64,000 nucleotides of DNA from Alitta virens (GCA_932294295.1 OW028576.1:23877227-23941226); one strand, 5' to 3'. Shown: positions 1 through 11,499, numbered from the stretch's first letter. Notes: generated by a model from the sequence alone, not told the origin. Made by a program: numbers and translations.

Positions 1-170
1 TATGTGATATATAACATATATTATCATTATTTTAGAAATGTTTTACTGAGTGCAGTAGCAAAATACTGAGGTGTGTGTAAACTTTTGAGCACTGCTGTAA
101 CTCCCTCTATTGATATAGTGTATTCGTTAAGTATATTAATTTATAATAAATATTAATTTGAATATTAATG
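1..170. other. AT-rich flank, no gene seen
   Basis: AT-rich sequence left of the LTR. I see no coding or RNA feature in it. Confidence 0.5.
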
Positions 171-477
171 TGTGATGACCTGGAATCCGTTTTTCGAATG
201 TTACCCGTTCCCATGACCCCAGTGACCTCAGTGAGGCCGTTGACCTAGAATGTGGGGCATTTCCTATGCCCCAGTAAGGGGAGCACGTGATAGGGGCATG
301 GCTGGGTTCCTATTGGCCAGAGTGGGCTGCTGGGGGCTACAGGGATGCTGGCAGCATCAGTTTGATTGAGTTTGGTCCATAGAATGGTATAGGCAGGACG
401 TTTGGCTAGGGCAGGGCCAATAAAGCTTCAAAATGTATTCTTTGAGTTTGTTTGAGTCAAGTCTGAAGGACCTTACA
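171..477 (+). mobile_element. 5' LTR of a Ty3/gypsy retrotransposon
   Basis: The 307-base segment begins TGTGATGACC and ends CCTTACA, so it has the TG...CA ends of an LTR. It carries an AATAAA polyadenylation signal near 419-424 and is followed after three bases by a primer-binding site. Gag and pol lie downstream in the same orientation. I looked for a second copy after the third ORF up to about 10.2 kb and found none, so the 3' LTR is missing, badly diverged or outside what I can recognise. Confidence 0.8.
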
Positions 478-480
478 AAT

Positions 481-498
481 TGGCGCCCGATGTGGGAC
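481..498 (+). promoter_or_regulatory. primer-binding site, tRNA-Lys type
   Basis: TGGCGCCCGATGTGGGAC lies three bases after the LTR end. It has the TGGCGCCCGA...GGGAC pattern complementary to the 3' end of tRNA-Lys, differing mainly in the middle three bases. It would prime minus-strand DNA synthesis. Confidence 0.8.
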
Positions 499-751
499 TT
501 GACTCATTCTCAGGAATACTTTGGATCTGTGAGGACCTTTTCAAATAAGGTGCTTACAGGGATTTACTTGTGTTTTTGAGGATTTACCATTGTGTCACAT
601 TGGAGTACTCTTTTGTGTGTTTTCTACAACAGAATCTGAACAGCTAAGTAGTTTCACTTCACTTTGAAACTGGTCTTGTTGAGTGGCCCTGCCCTGGTTA
701 CTCTGTTTGTCTTGTTTGTCTTGTTTGCTGTTTGTATTGTGTTCTGTCAGA

Positions 752-2152
752 ATGCCTGGAACTTCAGCATTGAGACCCAAGCCTGGTAGAAAGGTACCCC
801 AAGACAGGGAGAGCCGATCATTGGCTCCCCAGTCAACAGGGGTCGACACATCAGGCCCCCCAGTCGCCAGCATGGCTTCTGGGGATGCCACCCCAGTTAG
901 ACCACGTGCTAGCTCCATGTCAGGAGTGAGGCAACCTGGGGAGATCAGCTCCAATTCCGGAGTGAGGCTCCCTAGGGAAGGATCTAGAGCTAGAGCAAGT
1001 AGTGGAAAGAGGTCCAGGGATATGGTGCAGAGAGAGTCGGATTCGAATGACTCCTGTGCGTCCACTCCCACCTCTTCTCCAGAATATAGGACCCGGGTGG
1101 GGACTGAGCCAACTGGGGCCGGTGGGGCCGCTGGAGCAGTAATGGCGGACCACGTGGCCCCTGGCAATCGTGCCTATCGTCCAAGGCACAGGCGTCGTAG
1201 GGAAGCCTTACCCCCTTTGTATGATGGTCAGGGAGTAGCTTTTGCTGATTATTTGATGGAGTTTAGGAGAGTGGCAGACTTTAATGGTTGGACAGAAGAT
1301 GAGCGTTGCTTCCACATGTGGACTAGTATTTCTGGCCCAGCTAGGCTCAAGATTGTCTCTTTGCCCTATGAGAAATCGTGGGTTAAGATGATAGAGCAAT
1401 TAAATGGTCTGTTTTGTTCTTCCCGTGCTCTAGATGCTTATCGTAGTAAATGGTTTAATTCAAAAAGGGGGCCCGAAATGGATCTGGAGTCATATGGCTT
1501 GTTCTTAATGGATCTTTCCAGGAAGGCGAACCCTGCATCCTCGACTGAGGAGCAGGAAAGGTTTGCCAAGGAAAGGTTCATGGAAACAGCCGGTTCTCCC
1601 AGCATGAGGTTCTGGTTAGGTGCCCTCAAGCCCTCTACTTTACAGGATGCCATTGATTTGGCTGTCCAGTATGAATCCGCCTATGAAGCCACAAGGCCCC
1701 ACAAACCCGACCTTGGGCCAATAGGGGCCGTGGCTTTGCCCGTTGTCCATCCTGAGACCTCAGAATTAGCTCCAACAAGTCAAGCAGGGGTAGCTCCTTC
1801 AGCTAAAGGAGACCCCATGACTCAGGAGCAGGTTAAAGAGTTGTTTTATTCCCTGATGAATGATGTATTGGCAAATCGAGGTGGGCCCAGCGATAAGGGT
1901 CGCCGAGATGGGCCGAGGCCCCCTTCCGGTTCCAATAGGCGCTGTTTTAATTGCAATGATTACGGCCATATTCGTAGAGACTGCCCTAAGCAAAACAGAG
2001 GCAGAGATCAATCTGGCCGGGGCAATCAGGGAAACAGTCGTTCAAGGGACAAGAAAGATTGGGATAAGGGGTCAGGGGCCCGAAAAGGTGCCCCAAAAGG
2101 TGCAGGGAATGGTTCACAGTCAGATAAGGGAGCTAGTTCGCTAAAAGAGTAA
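752..2152 (+). CDS. gag: Gag (capsid/nucleocapsid) of the Ty3/gypsy element
   Basis: This 466-residue reading frame starts at the first in-frame ATG (MPGTSALRPK). The frame is open further upstream, to at least 683, but only from a non-ATG codon. The N-terminal third is rich in Ser, Pro and Arg and looks disordered. A capsid-like helical region follows (about residues 140-320, with YDGQGVAFADYLMEFRRV near its start). A single CCHC zinc knuckle, CFNCNDYGHIRRDC, lies at about 1942-1983, and the tail is basic. Gag packages the element RNA into particles in the cytoplasm. The stop at 2150-2152 overlaps the pol frame, which is open from 2137 and lies in the -1 frame, so expression of pol would need a -1 shift. 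A CTAAAAG stretch in the overlap is a possible but non-canonical slip site. No internal break is seen. Confidence 0.88.
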   Translation: MPGTSALRPKPGRKVPQDRESRSLAPQSTGVDTSGPPVASMASGDATPVRPRASSMSGVRQPGEISSNSGVRLPREGSRARASSGKRSRDMVQRESDSNDSCASTPTSSPEYRTRVGTEPTGAGGAAGAVMADHVAPGNRAYRPRHRRRREALPPLYDGQGVAFADYLMEFRRVADFNGWTEDERCFHMWTSISGPARLKIVSLPYEKSWVKMIEQLNGLFCSSRALDAYRSKWFNSKRGPEMDLESYGLFLMDLSRKANPASSTEEQERFAKERFMETAGSPSMRFWLGALKPSTLQDAIDLAVQYESAYEATRPHKPDLGPIGAVALPVVHPETSELAPTSQAGVAPSAKGDPMTQEQVKELFYSLMNDVLANRGGPSDKGRRDGPRPPSGSNRRCFNCNDYGHIRRDCPKQNRGRDQSGRGNQGNSRSRDKKDWDKGSGARKGAPKGAGNGSQSDKGASSLKE

Positions 2153-5100
2153 GGGTGGAGGAAGATCTGGTCCCAGGTCCTCCACCCTTGAAGTTAGTGG
2201 CTCCCATGAATAGTAATGAGGAGTTCTTTAAGGGACAGGATAGGCCTCAATGTGCTGCTGCACAGGAAGCCGTAACAGCCTGGTATTTGTCCATCCGGAT
2301 TGGTTCCACAGATCTGGAAATGCTGGTGGACACAGGTGCCCAAGTTTCAATGATGAGTAAGAAAGTGTATGATGAGATAGCTGGAGTGTATAGGTCTCCA
2401 CTTTTGTCTATGGAAAGGAAAGTAGCAGCTGCAAATGGTGGTCTTATCAAAGTACATGGAAGGCTGGAGACAGAGATCTGTGTGGACAGAGCTCTGTATC
2501 AGTGTGAGTTCCTAGTTGCTGAGATGGGACAACTGACTGGGTTGCTGGGGATGGATTTCTTGAAGAAGCATAAAGCCACTTTAATGTGTTCCTCTGGAGT
2601 ATTGCGTTTAGGTGGGTCAGATGTTTTGTGTAGAGAAGGTCCAGAGGGTCTTGGAGGTCGAGCAGTGGTCAGAGAACCCATTTGCCTGCTAGCAAGGCAT
2701 GTGTCATTGGTTGCAGTCAATCTGGTGACATGGGGCAAATGTCAGGGTCATGACCTTTTGTTCGAAGCCATTCCCCAGGTTAGTCAGAATTTGCATGTTA
2801 TGGTACCTCGGGGCATAGTGGACGTGAATTGTCCTGATGCCAAGGTCTGGATAGCAAATCCAACTGAGAAAGATATTTGTCTGTCACAGGGTCAATTACT
2901 AGGGGAGTTGACTAGTGTCCTGTCTAACAAGGATTCTCTGGAAGAGGACACGCTGGTATCAGCTGTGGCTTCCAAGGAGGGCCCTAGACACAAGGACCTT
3001 CCAGATCACCTGAAACCCCTTATTGACCCGACAGAAGGCCTTAGTAGTGAACAAAGGGAAAAGTTGAAAATGGTTCTGTTAAAGTATGAGCATTGCTTTG
3101 AGGGAGGTCAATTTGGTTTAGGTCGAACAGACTTAGCAAAGCATGAAATCGATACTGGTGACCATAGGCCCTTTAAGCTACCTGCTCGTCGGTTGGGCTG
3201 GGCCCAAAAGCGAGCCCTAGGAGAGGAAGTTGATCGTATGTTAGATCTTGGAGTTATTGAGCCTAGTAGTAGTCCTTGGTCTAGTCCTCCAGTCCTTGTT
3301 CGTAAGAAGGATGGCAGTTTCCGGTTTTGTGTAGACTACAGGCGTCTAAATGCTTGCACCAAGAAGGATGCTTATCCATTGCCTTGAATTGAGGACTGCC
3401 TGGATGCCCTTGCTGGTGCTAAGTGGTTTTGTACTCTTGACCTGTCCTCAGGTTATTGGCAGATCGCTATGGAAAGTGAGGACAAGGAAAAGACAGCTTT
3501 TACAGCTCCTAGAGGGCATTATCACTTCACAGTGATGCCCTTTGGAGTCACAAATGGCCCTGCCACATTAGAAAGGTTGATGGAGTTGGTGTTGGGTGGT
3601 TTAGATCTGACCACTTGTTTGTGTTATATGGATGACATTGTGGTCCAGGGTTCCACTTTTGACCAATGCCTAGCTAATCTAGTTACTGTCCTTAAACGCA
3701 TGGACCAGGCTGGTCTGCGTTTGAAGCCCAGTAAGTGTGAATTGTTTAGGAAAGAAGTGCCCTTTCTTGGCCATGTGGTAGGAGAAGCAGGGGTTAGGCC
3801 AGACCCTCGGAAAATTGAGGTTGTCAGGAATTGGCCTGAACCCCAAACCCTCCATGAAATTCGTAGTTTTGTGGGATTTGCATCATACTATAGAAAGTAT
3901 GTGCCGGATTTTGCTGCCCTAGCTGCCCCATTGCATGCCCTGATGACTCCCAAGGTCCCTTTCGAGTGGACCTCCGAATGTCAAAGGTCCTTTGAGGCCC
4001 TGATTAAGGCTTTAACCACTGCGCCAGTTTTGGCTTTGCCTCGAGAAGGCTGCCCTGTTATTCTTGATACAGATGCTTCTGATCTAGCAATAGGTGGTGT
4101 TTTGTCCCAGGTAATTGAGGGAAAAGAACGTGTTATTGCTTATGCATCTCAAGCTCTGTCGACTAGCCAGAAAAATTACTGTACAACTTACAAGGAGCTT
4201 TTGGCTGTTGTCCGAATGGCTAAGATTTTTAGACCTTACCTGTATGGACAGGGATCAGTGCTTTTAAGAACTGACCACCGTGCCCTTGTTTGGTTACAGA
4301 ATTTTAAAGATGCAGAGGGCATGCTGGCCCGTTGGTTGGCATCATTGGCTGAATATGACTTCAGAATTGAATACAGGGAGGGTAAAAAGCATGGAAACGC
4401 AGATGGTTGCTCTAGAATTCCTGTACGAAGGTGTAAGAGAGATGATTGCCCTGATCCAGGGCATGGTGACCAGGGAATGATGGTGGCCCTTGTACAGTGG
4501 AATGCTGACAAGGCTCACTTGTTGATGAAGCCATGGGAGCAGGCGCCATTGTGGCGCCAGGGACAGGGGCCAGGGAGAGCTAGAGTGGTAAGCAGCATTG
4601 GTGAGGTGGCTGATGGATCAGCCAGGGCTGAGACAGTCTCTGTGAATCAGCCAGTGGTGGCAGTTTCTGAGACCAGCCCCGGAGTGAGCAGTGAGGCATC
4701 ACCAGAAGTGGTGACTGCCCCACCGGAAGTGGGTGGCCCTGAACAATCTGAGGTCCTGGGTTCGAACTGGTTGAATGTGTGGACAGGGGAAGAGATTGTG
4801 GCTGCCCAAGCTCAGGATAGTGCGACTTCTTTGGCCGTGGATTGGCTGAAGGCAGGACAAAGGCCCTCCTATAGTGATATAGCAGATAGGCCAGGGAGTG
4901 TCAGAGATATTTGGGCTCAGTACAATTGGTTGCACTTAAAAGATGGAAAATTGTACAGAGAGCATAGATTGCCTACAGGGGAAAGTGTAGAGCAATTGGT
5001 GATCCCTGCTAAGTTGAGACGAGCGATATTTGAGCAATTGCATACCTCACGGTTAGGGGGACATATGGGAATCCATAGCACAGTGGCCAAGGTCCGGAGA

Positions 5101-6495
5101 CGGTTCTATTGGCCAGGGTACAAGGAGGACATCGTCCGATGGGTTGGATGGTGTGAGAGCTGTCAGAAGCGTAGACAGACAGGCAGGAATAGGGTCCCAT
5201 TACAACAGGTTCCTGTTGGGATGCCTATGGAGAGAATGGCAGTAGACATTGTAGGTCCTTTTCCAGAGACTAAGAAGGGGAATAAGGTCATTGTGGTTAT
5301 TGCTGATTATTTCACAAAATGGACAGAGGCTTTTGCCCTACCAAACCAGGAAGCTTACACTGTGGCTGACTGTTTGGTAACTCAGGTGGTTCTAAGGTTT
5401 GGAGCTCCTTATCAGCTTCATAGTGATCAGGGCACCAACTTTGAGTCTAAGTTGTTCCAGGAAATGTGTAAATTGCTTGGCATTGTTAAGACCAGGACGA
5501 CTGCTTATCACCCCCAGAGCGATGGCTTAGTGGAAAGGTTCAATAGGTCTTTACAGGACATGCTCTCTAAGTTAGTGAATGACTACAGAGATGATTGGGA
5601 TGATATTCTGCCTTATGTCATGTGTGCCTACAGGGCTACGCCCCAGCACTCAACTGGAGTTACTCCCAATAAGTTGATGCTTGGGAGGGAGGCCCTCCTG
5701 CCTGTTGACCTGTTGTATGGTCATGTCCTCCAGGATCAGCCATCTTGTACAATTGAATATGTTGAATGGATACGGTTGGCTATGGAAGATTCCTTTGAGC
5801 GCTGTCGCCTAAAGCTGCGGAAATCAGCTCTGAATCAGGCGAAGCACTACAACAGATTGTCCAGCAATCAGTCTCATGAACCTGGAGACTGGGTGTTGCT
5901 GTTTTATCCGCCCCTGGCTAGGCAGAAACTTAGTTTGAAGTTTTTAGGGCCTTACAGGGTGGTGAGAAGAGTGGGGGAGGTTAATTATGAAATTGTGGCT
6001 CCTGCAACTGGGAAATCTCGAATTGTGCACATTAATCAACTCAAGCCGTACTTGGCTGAAGTACGTGAGACTGATGTAGCTAGAATTCCTGATTTGCCCT
6101 TGACTGACCCGTACACAGACCCCTTTCTCTATGATGAACGTCAGAATGAGCCCCCCTCTGAAAAAGAGCAGGATCCGCCTCTGACGCGGTCTGGGGAGAC
6201 GCGAGATGGTGTACTTCGGAGTGCAGTGAGGCCGGCAGCAGCATCCTCTGAACACGTGATGCTGGGGGATGATGCGGCGTCCCCAAACGCTGATGCAGCG
6301 CCGTCTACCCACGTGGGTACAGGCCGCACGGAAGCGCCCAGGTTGATGCCTGCAAACCACATGGAATGTGGCGGGAAAGTGGCATCACCTTGGCTGGCAG
6401 AGGATTCCAGACTGAATCCTGAGGCTGAGCCCTTTGTTTCAAAGAGGCTGAGACAGCCACCTGACAGATATGGTCACAACATTGGATTTGATTAA
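2137..6495 (+). pseudogene. pol: Pol polyprotein, one premature stop in RT
   Basis: Domains in order are: aspartic protease (LVDTGAQVSMM, about 2325-2360); reverse transcriptase with FCVDYRRLN and a YMDD catalytic box at 3625-3636; RNase H (DTDASDLAIGGVL, later RTDHRALVWLQ); and integrase. The integrase has an HHCC zinc domain near 5040-5170, a DDE core (VDIVGPF, HSDQGTNFE, DGLVERFN) and a GPY/F-like tail (LKFLGPYRVV). This order is the Ty3/gypsy one. No chromodomain is seen. A TGA at 3385-3387 cuts the frame inside RT. The same frame resumes at once and runs to 6495 with conserved motifs on both sides, so this is a single nonsense change, best read as CpG decay. YMDD replaces the YLDD or YVDD seen in many gypsy elements. 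Confidence 0.9.
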
Positions 6496-7752
6496 GGTTC
6501 ACTAGTTCAAATCCCGGTCTGTCGTCTATACAGCGACTATATGTATAGAGTGTAATTTGGTATTGGCAGATATTTTTGATTGAGTGGGATCCCCTTGCTA
6601 ATTTTAGTAAGTTACTTTTTCATTAATACGGAGTAGGCTAGCGAAACTGTCCGGAAAGGAGTGAATCAGCTTAAGAATTCCGTAGGGCAATTTTAATTCT
6701 TTAAGTTGTACCATGTACCTGATGTGGTTTTCCAAAGAAAGTGTCAGTGTGACATGACCTTTCTCCGAAGGTTTTTATTCACTCGCCTAGTGAGTTATGT
6801 GTGACTTTAACTCTAGTAGGAATAACTTTCTTATTTTTAATAAGATTGCGGAAACATGGGGGTCTTGTCATGTTCATATTTATGAGCATGTTGCTGTGAC
6901 ATGTAAAAAGTCGGTTTAATACTTTTTCGGTGCCCTAGCAGTGGTTTTTGCTGTAGTATGTCAGCTTTAATTTCTAGAAATAGGAATAGCTGTCTTCATG
7001 TGGTAATTTGTCAGATAGTGTGTTTCTTTCTCTGAGTCTTATCATGTGACGGTTTATTATGTGTTAATTCGTCAGATAGTGTATTTCTTTCTCTGAGTCT
7101 TAGCATGTAACGGTTTATTATGTGTTAATTCGTCAGATAGTGTATTTCTTTCTCTGAGTCTTATCATGTAACGGTTTTTATGTGGTAATTTGTCAGATAG
7201 TGTATTTCTTTCTCTGCATTTTATCATGTAACGGTTTGGGACATGACAAATTTGTCCTGGTTAATGGATGACATCAGTATGGAGTTGCGAAACTTGTTAG
7301 TTTTGGTTCTGTTCCATTGGGTGGGTCCTGAAAGGTCCTAGATACTGATTCCATTAAGTTTGTATTTGTTGGCAGGTTGGGGTTTCTTTGTCTGATGGAA
7401 ACACGTGTTTCTTGTTGGTTAAAACCCGCCAAAAAGTGCCTGGACTTTTGACCTCTGCCATTTAAGGTCATTAGTTCAGCAAGTTGGCACAATGGGGTGT
7501 CTGTAAGATGGTTCCAACACCCCCCTTGGTTGGCAAATTGACCGAGTTGACCCTTCAGTATGAGGGGGGGGGGTGGGGTAAATGGTGCCAAAATTCCATA
7601 TTTGGCGAATTTTATTGCCTGTGGGGGGAAAGACATAGTGATGCAGGACCTCCTTGCATCACTCCTTCCTTGAATTTCATTCAGGAAAGAGGTACTGCCC
7701 TAGGCAAGAAAAAGTTTAATAGTGAGCAGTTTGATATTTGTACTTGAACAAA
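6496..7752. other. non-coding stretch between pol and third ORF
   Basis: No convincing gene. It holds four tandem copies of a 61-base unit (7000-7240) and a G-run at about 7563-7576. The sequence GTTCAAATCCCGG at 6505-6517 resembles a tRNA B box but has no A box before it. Confidence 0.5.
7000..7240. repeat. 61-base tandem repeat, four copies
   Basis: Four head-to-tail copies share GTCAGATAGTGT and TTTCTTTCTCTG and end in a CATGTAACGGTTT-like stretch, with few differences. They lie in the downstream untranslated part of the gypsy element. Such arrays are common in the 3' internal region of LTR elements. Confidence 0.85.
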
Positions 7753-9423
7753 ATGGACATGGACTGCAGTGAATTGGCTGATGTGGTCATGCAGGCCCTA
7801 GATGCTGCAGGAGTGGATCTCCAGGTGTCAGTGGAGGAGAAGGAGGTGGAAGCTGTTTGTGGTCACCACTTGGACTATCTGGGGGCAACCCCAGTCCTTG
7901 TACAGGAGACCACTCCAGCACCACGCCGTCCGGGGGCAACCCCAGTCTTGGAGCAGGAAGCCACTCCACTTGACATGCAGGGGGCAACCCCAGTCAACCA
8001 GGAGTACTGGACGGTGGAGAGGGAGAAGGAGGCCCAGCAGCACATGTGGGCCTTCATGGAGTCCAGGGCTTATGAGCCCATTGGAGTGGCAGGCCAGGCC
8101 CCGGACCTCGTTCGGTTCCGCCGGCTTGTCCGGGCTAAGCCCTTACGGGAGGACATGGCAGTCCTCCTCCAGTGGATCCGGGATGAGCTGGGACCCCAAT
8201 GCCAGCTGGAGGACGTTCTCCGGAGCATGGCCGACCGGGCGTGGTATGCTGGGTCTCCCCAGGCCCAATGGACCACCCCTACATCGGCCCAGGCGACCAC
8301 CTATGCAAAGGCAGTCAGGGTGGGTGAGGATTGTGAGGAGGCCCCGTTACTGGGCCCCTACAGCCCCATCACACCCCCGCCAGGCAGCCCAGAAGCCGAG
8401 GACGAGGAGAATCGAACCCAGGACCAGGCCCCAGAAGACCCCGTCGTCAGTACTGACGACACTGGGGCAGAGGTGTCGGTTCCAGAGTCCCCCAGTGACG
8501 CAGTCGCCCCGGACATGGGGACCCTGACTGTGACTTCCCCAGTCTCCGTGGCCCAGTCACCCAGTGCCTCTCCCCAAGAGTCTCCCTTGGCCGACAGGTA
8601 CACCACGTGGGTCTCCACGTTGCCAGCTGGGGCGGAGGGAAATGCGACTCCCAGTGAGGTTTCCTCCAGCCCCACCCCTTCCTGTGTCCATCCGGTCCAT
8701 AGGACCCAGGAGGCCTTCCCTTGTACTCGCTGTACGAAGGTTGTGACCTCCAGGAAGGCCCTGAGTCGCCACATGGCGACCTCTCACCATGCTTCTTACA
8801 TGGGCTACCAGTGTCCCAGGTGTACAGTTGGGTTTGTGGCGGACCGGAAGTCCAATTTCCGCCGCCACCTGGAACTGCAACACAGGGCGACCCGGAGGGA
8901 GGCTGAGAGAGTTGTGGCCGCCACTGCCCTGGAGGAAATCAAGGGGCCCCACACGGATGCCTCTCTACCGGCCTCCAGGCCATCGCCCACCAGGACTCAG
9001 ATGGTGCCCACGCTGATGTCGACCACCTTGACCTGGACACCGTCCATGCACACCCAGACTCGGGTGAAGATGACCCCTGCAGGGCGACACCTTGCCTCTG
9101 CCTCTGGGGCCCCTCCCCGGAGAACCCTCAGGGAGAGTAAAGAGAACCGGATGGGCCGGCTCCCCTCAGAGATGACCTTGGAGGAGAGAATCCAAGACCT
9201 CATGAAGGACCTCGTCAGGGCCCGGGCCCAGATTGCGGCCCAAGCCCGAGACTATGAGGAGGTTGTAAGACAACGAGATGGGGCCCTGAAGGATGCGGAA
9301 TCCGAGAAGAGGAGGCGCAGGGATGCAGAGCGACAGGCTGACCTCCTCCTGGAGGAAGTAACCAGGATGTCCGAGGAGCGGACCAGGATGTGGAAGGAGC
9401 ACCGCCGGGTGTCCAAACCCTGA
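7753..9423 (+). CDS. third ORF: C2H2 zinc-finger, coiled-coil protein
   Basis: A 556-residue frame starts at ATG 7753 (MDMDCSELADVV) with no break. The N-terminal part has three GATPV repeats at about residues 40-85, then an acidic, Pro/Ser/Thr-rich linker. Two C2H2 fingers follow: CTRCTKVVTSRKALSRHMATSHH (shown as CTRC...H...H, about 8720-8790) and CPRCTVGFV...HLELQH (about 8813-8882). The last 110 residues are a charged helix rich in Glu, Arg and Lys, predicted by eye to be a coiled coil. Base composition is clearly more GC-rich than the flanks. It sits where some gypsy elements carry env, but I see neither a signal peptide nor a membrane span, so it is not an envelope protein. A nucleic-acid-binding accessory role is inference. 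It could also be a separate gene captured by, or lying next to, the element. Confidence 0.7.
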   Translation: MDMDCSELADVVMQALDAAGVDLQVSVEEKEVEAVCGHHLDYLGATPVLVQETTPAPRRPGATPVLEQEATPLDMQGATPVNQEYWTVEREKEAQQHMWAFMESRAYEPIGVAGQAPDLVRFRRLVRAKPLREDMAVLLQWIRDELGPQCQLEDVLRSMADRAWYAGSPQAQWTTPTSAQATTYAKAVRVGEDCEEAPLLGPYSPITPPPGSPEAEDEENRTQDQAPEDPVVSTDDTGAEVSVPESPSDAVAPDMGTLTVTSPVSVAQSPSASPQESPLADRYTTWVSTLPAGAEGNATPSEVSSSPTPSCVHPVHRTQEAFPCTRCTKVVTSRKALSRHMATSHHASYMGYQCPRCTVGFVADRKSNFRRHLELQHRATRREAERVVAATALEEIKGPHTDASLPASRPSPTRTQMVPTLMSTTLTWTPSMHTQTRVKMTPAGRHLASASGAPPRRTLRESKENRMGRLPSEMTLEERIQDLMKDLVRARAQIAAQARDYEEVVRQRDGALKDAESEKRRRRDAERQADLLLEEVTRMSEERTRMWKEHRRVSKP

Positions 9424-9732
9424 GTCCGTCCATCAGCCTCCATCCAGCCTCCGGTGTGTGGCCCGATCGTTGGGCCCACAGCCCCTGGATAACATCCCCA
9501 GACACCAAACCCCAGATGCCAACCGGAAATGTCCCTGGAAAACGAACTGGACCGCTCCCCCCGGAGGCCATGTGGTGACAAGGACGTGTGTCACTGGTCC
9601 TCCTGGGTGGCGGCCTCAGGCAGACTAATCAACGGAAAACGACCCAGAATACGCCCCTGGATAGCATATTGGACACTAATACATAGACACTACCACGGAA
9701 TGACAATAGAATTGGGTTTAGGCTTACCTAAA

Positions 9733-9886
9733 GTGTGGACTTGACCTTGGATTAGGTCTGTGGACTAATTAGGTAGAGTGCCTAACGGATACCCAAAACT
9801 GGTTGGAAAGTGTGGACTTGACCTCGGGTTAGGTCTGTGGACTAATTAGGTGGAGTGCCTAACGGATACCCAACCTGGTTGGATTA
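9733..9886. repeat. 77-base tandem duplication
   Basis: Two adjacent copies start TGTGGACTTGACCT and include GTGCCTAACGGATACCCAA. They differ at only a few positions. They lie just past the zinc-finger ORF and probably belong to the 3' end of the element. Confidence 0.8.
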
Positions 9887-10140
9887 TTGTGTGTAGTGAT
9901 TTCAATGCGCAGGAGTGTCCATCTTTGTAGTGATTTCAACGCGCCAGATTCTGACAGATGACCTGACAAGGTCACGGCTTGACAGCTGTCAGACGGTGTT
10001 TGGCTTTAAGAAATTCAGTAAGGTACAAAATACCCAATCACCTGTTGTTAACTAATTCAATAGTCAAGATATTGCTGCTTTAGCCAATATTGCCTACAGG
10101 GCTGGCTGCCCAGTGGAATATAATAAATAGTTTGTTTTAT

Positions 10141-11330
10141 CTTGGTTTTTCTCAAATAACTTTACTTTTAAACTGGAATTTGTTTCCAGAAAGGTAATAA
10201 ACAAACCGGAAAACAAAAGAAAAAAAATAGTAAAGGGCCATTTTGTTGACCGACAAATCAAAATTCAAGTGTAGACAAGATTTGGTATCGAAGTGTCACA
10301 GTCCCTCACACCTCCGACTTAAATTTTTTCCTTACAAACAAAACTGACTTCAATCGTCTTGAGCATATTTGAAGCGTCTACGAAGAAGAAATATATTATT
10401 CCCGAAAACAGCGACATAGATATCATTGGTTTTCCCAGAAAATTTTGATTTTGTATGACCACAGAAGGTGCAAATGCACTCAAAATCTGGGTCAAACTGG
10501 GCGAGTGATATCATTATATTTTTAACTCACTTCCGCAAACAGAAGTTGCACGGAAAGTACAGTATATTAAAGTCACAAGAAAAGTATAATAATGTATATT
10601 TCAATGAACTCAAAAGTTATGGAGCATTGAATATTACCTACCCTAAAGAAAATAAACGAAATCATTACTGTGGCAAATTATTAGGAAACAAAACTGCATA
10701 TTGAACATCATCAAGAATAAAACAAACATCCATGTTGAAAATATGACCCATTTCATTTGTCTGTTATATTGTTTCAATCACAAGCATTAAAAGATGATCT
10801 TTAAAAAGTCAGTAGCCTTGGTCTTATTTTATGCTAACTTGCTAGGTGATGTCATAAAGCCTGTGTTTCAATGGTGTTCAAACATTTTCGACCAAATGGT
10901 CAAGTGCAACTGGCAACTCACACACTTGTCACTTTGATTGACAGTTGTTTGTTCAACTGTGGCAATGTTATTGTTTTAGGATCATTGGAGCATCCAATGC
11001 AGTGCGTAGCAATTTACTTTTATTTGTTGGCTCAGACGCATCACCACGTACTGCTCTTAGTGTAGTATTAATTTTGTCTTGGTTAAAAAAAAGAAAGTAA
11101 TCCATGATTGAGTCCTCTCCTCTCCTCTCCTATCCATATTTTGAAATACATGCATTATTGGCAACGTGTGGATTAATTAGCCGGAATACATGTTATTTGC
11201 AAGGTACCCTCACTACCGCAGTTTCAAAAAAGGAAAAAATATACGTTGTAAAAGGACAAATGAAAACATATGATTATACAATGCACTGTATAATTATGAT
11301 CACCCAGTACTAGCAGTTGTACCTCAATAT
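10141..11330. other. no gene seen
   Basis: AT-rich intergenic DNA with short chance reading frames only. Confidence 0.4.
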
Positions 11331-11331
11331 A

Positions 11332-11432
11332 AAAAATCTATCTATCTATCTATATATCTCCATCACAAACCTGTGCTTTTATGTATATTTTGAATACATA
11401 TACAACTATAAAAGCACAGGTTTGCGATGGAC

Positions 11433-11470
<38 letters not shown>

Positions 11471-11472
11471 TG
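11332..11472. mobile_element. hairpin MITE flanked by ATCT/GATA repeats
   Basis: A 23-base arm at 11360-11382 (starting CCATCACAAACC) is repeated in reverse complement at 11408-11430 with one mismatch and a 25-base loop. An ATCT microsatellite leads in on the left and its complement, GATA, leads out on the right, so the palindrome continues into the microsatellites. It looks like a very small foldback element. Confidence 0.75.
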
Positions 11473-11499
11473 ATAGATGTCATGCTTACAATGCCTTTC

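Noticed and set aside
6505..6517. tRNA B-box-like sequence after pol
   Set aside because: No A box, no cloverleaf and no SINE body could be found around it.
9955..10140. Possible 3' LTR (GATGACCTG and AATAAA)
   Set aside because: Only a short word is shared with the 5' LTR and the order of the other motifs does not match.
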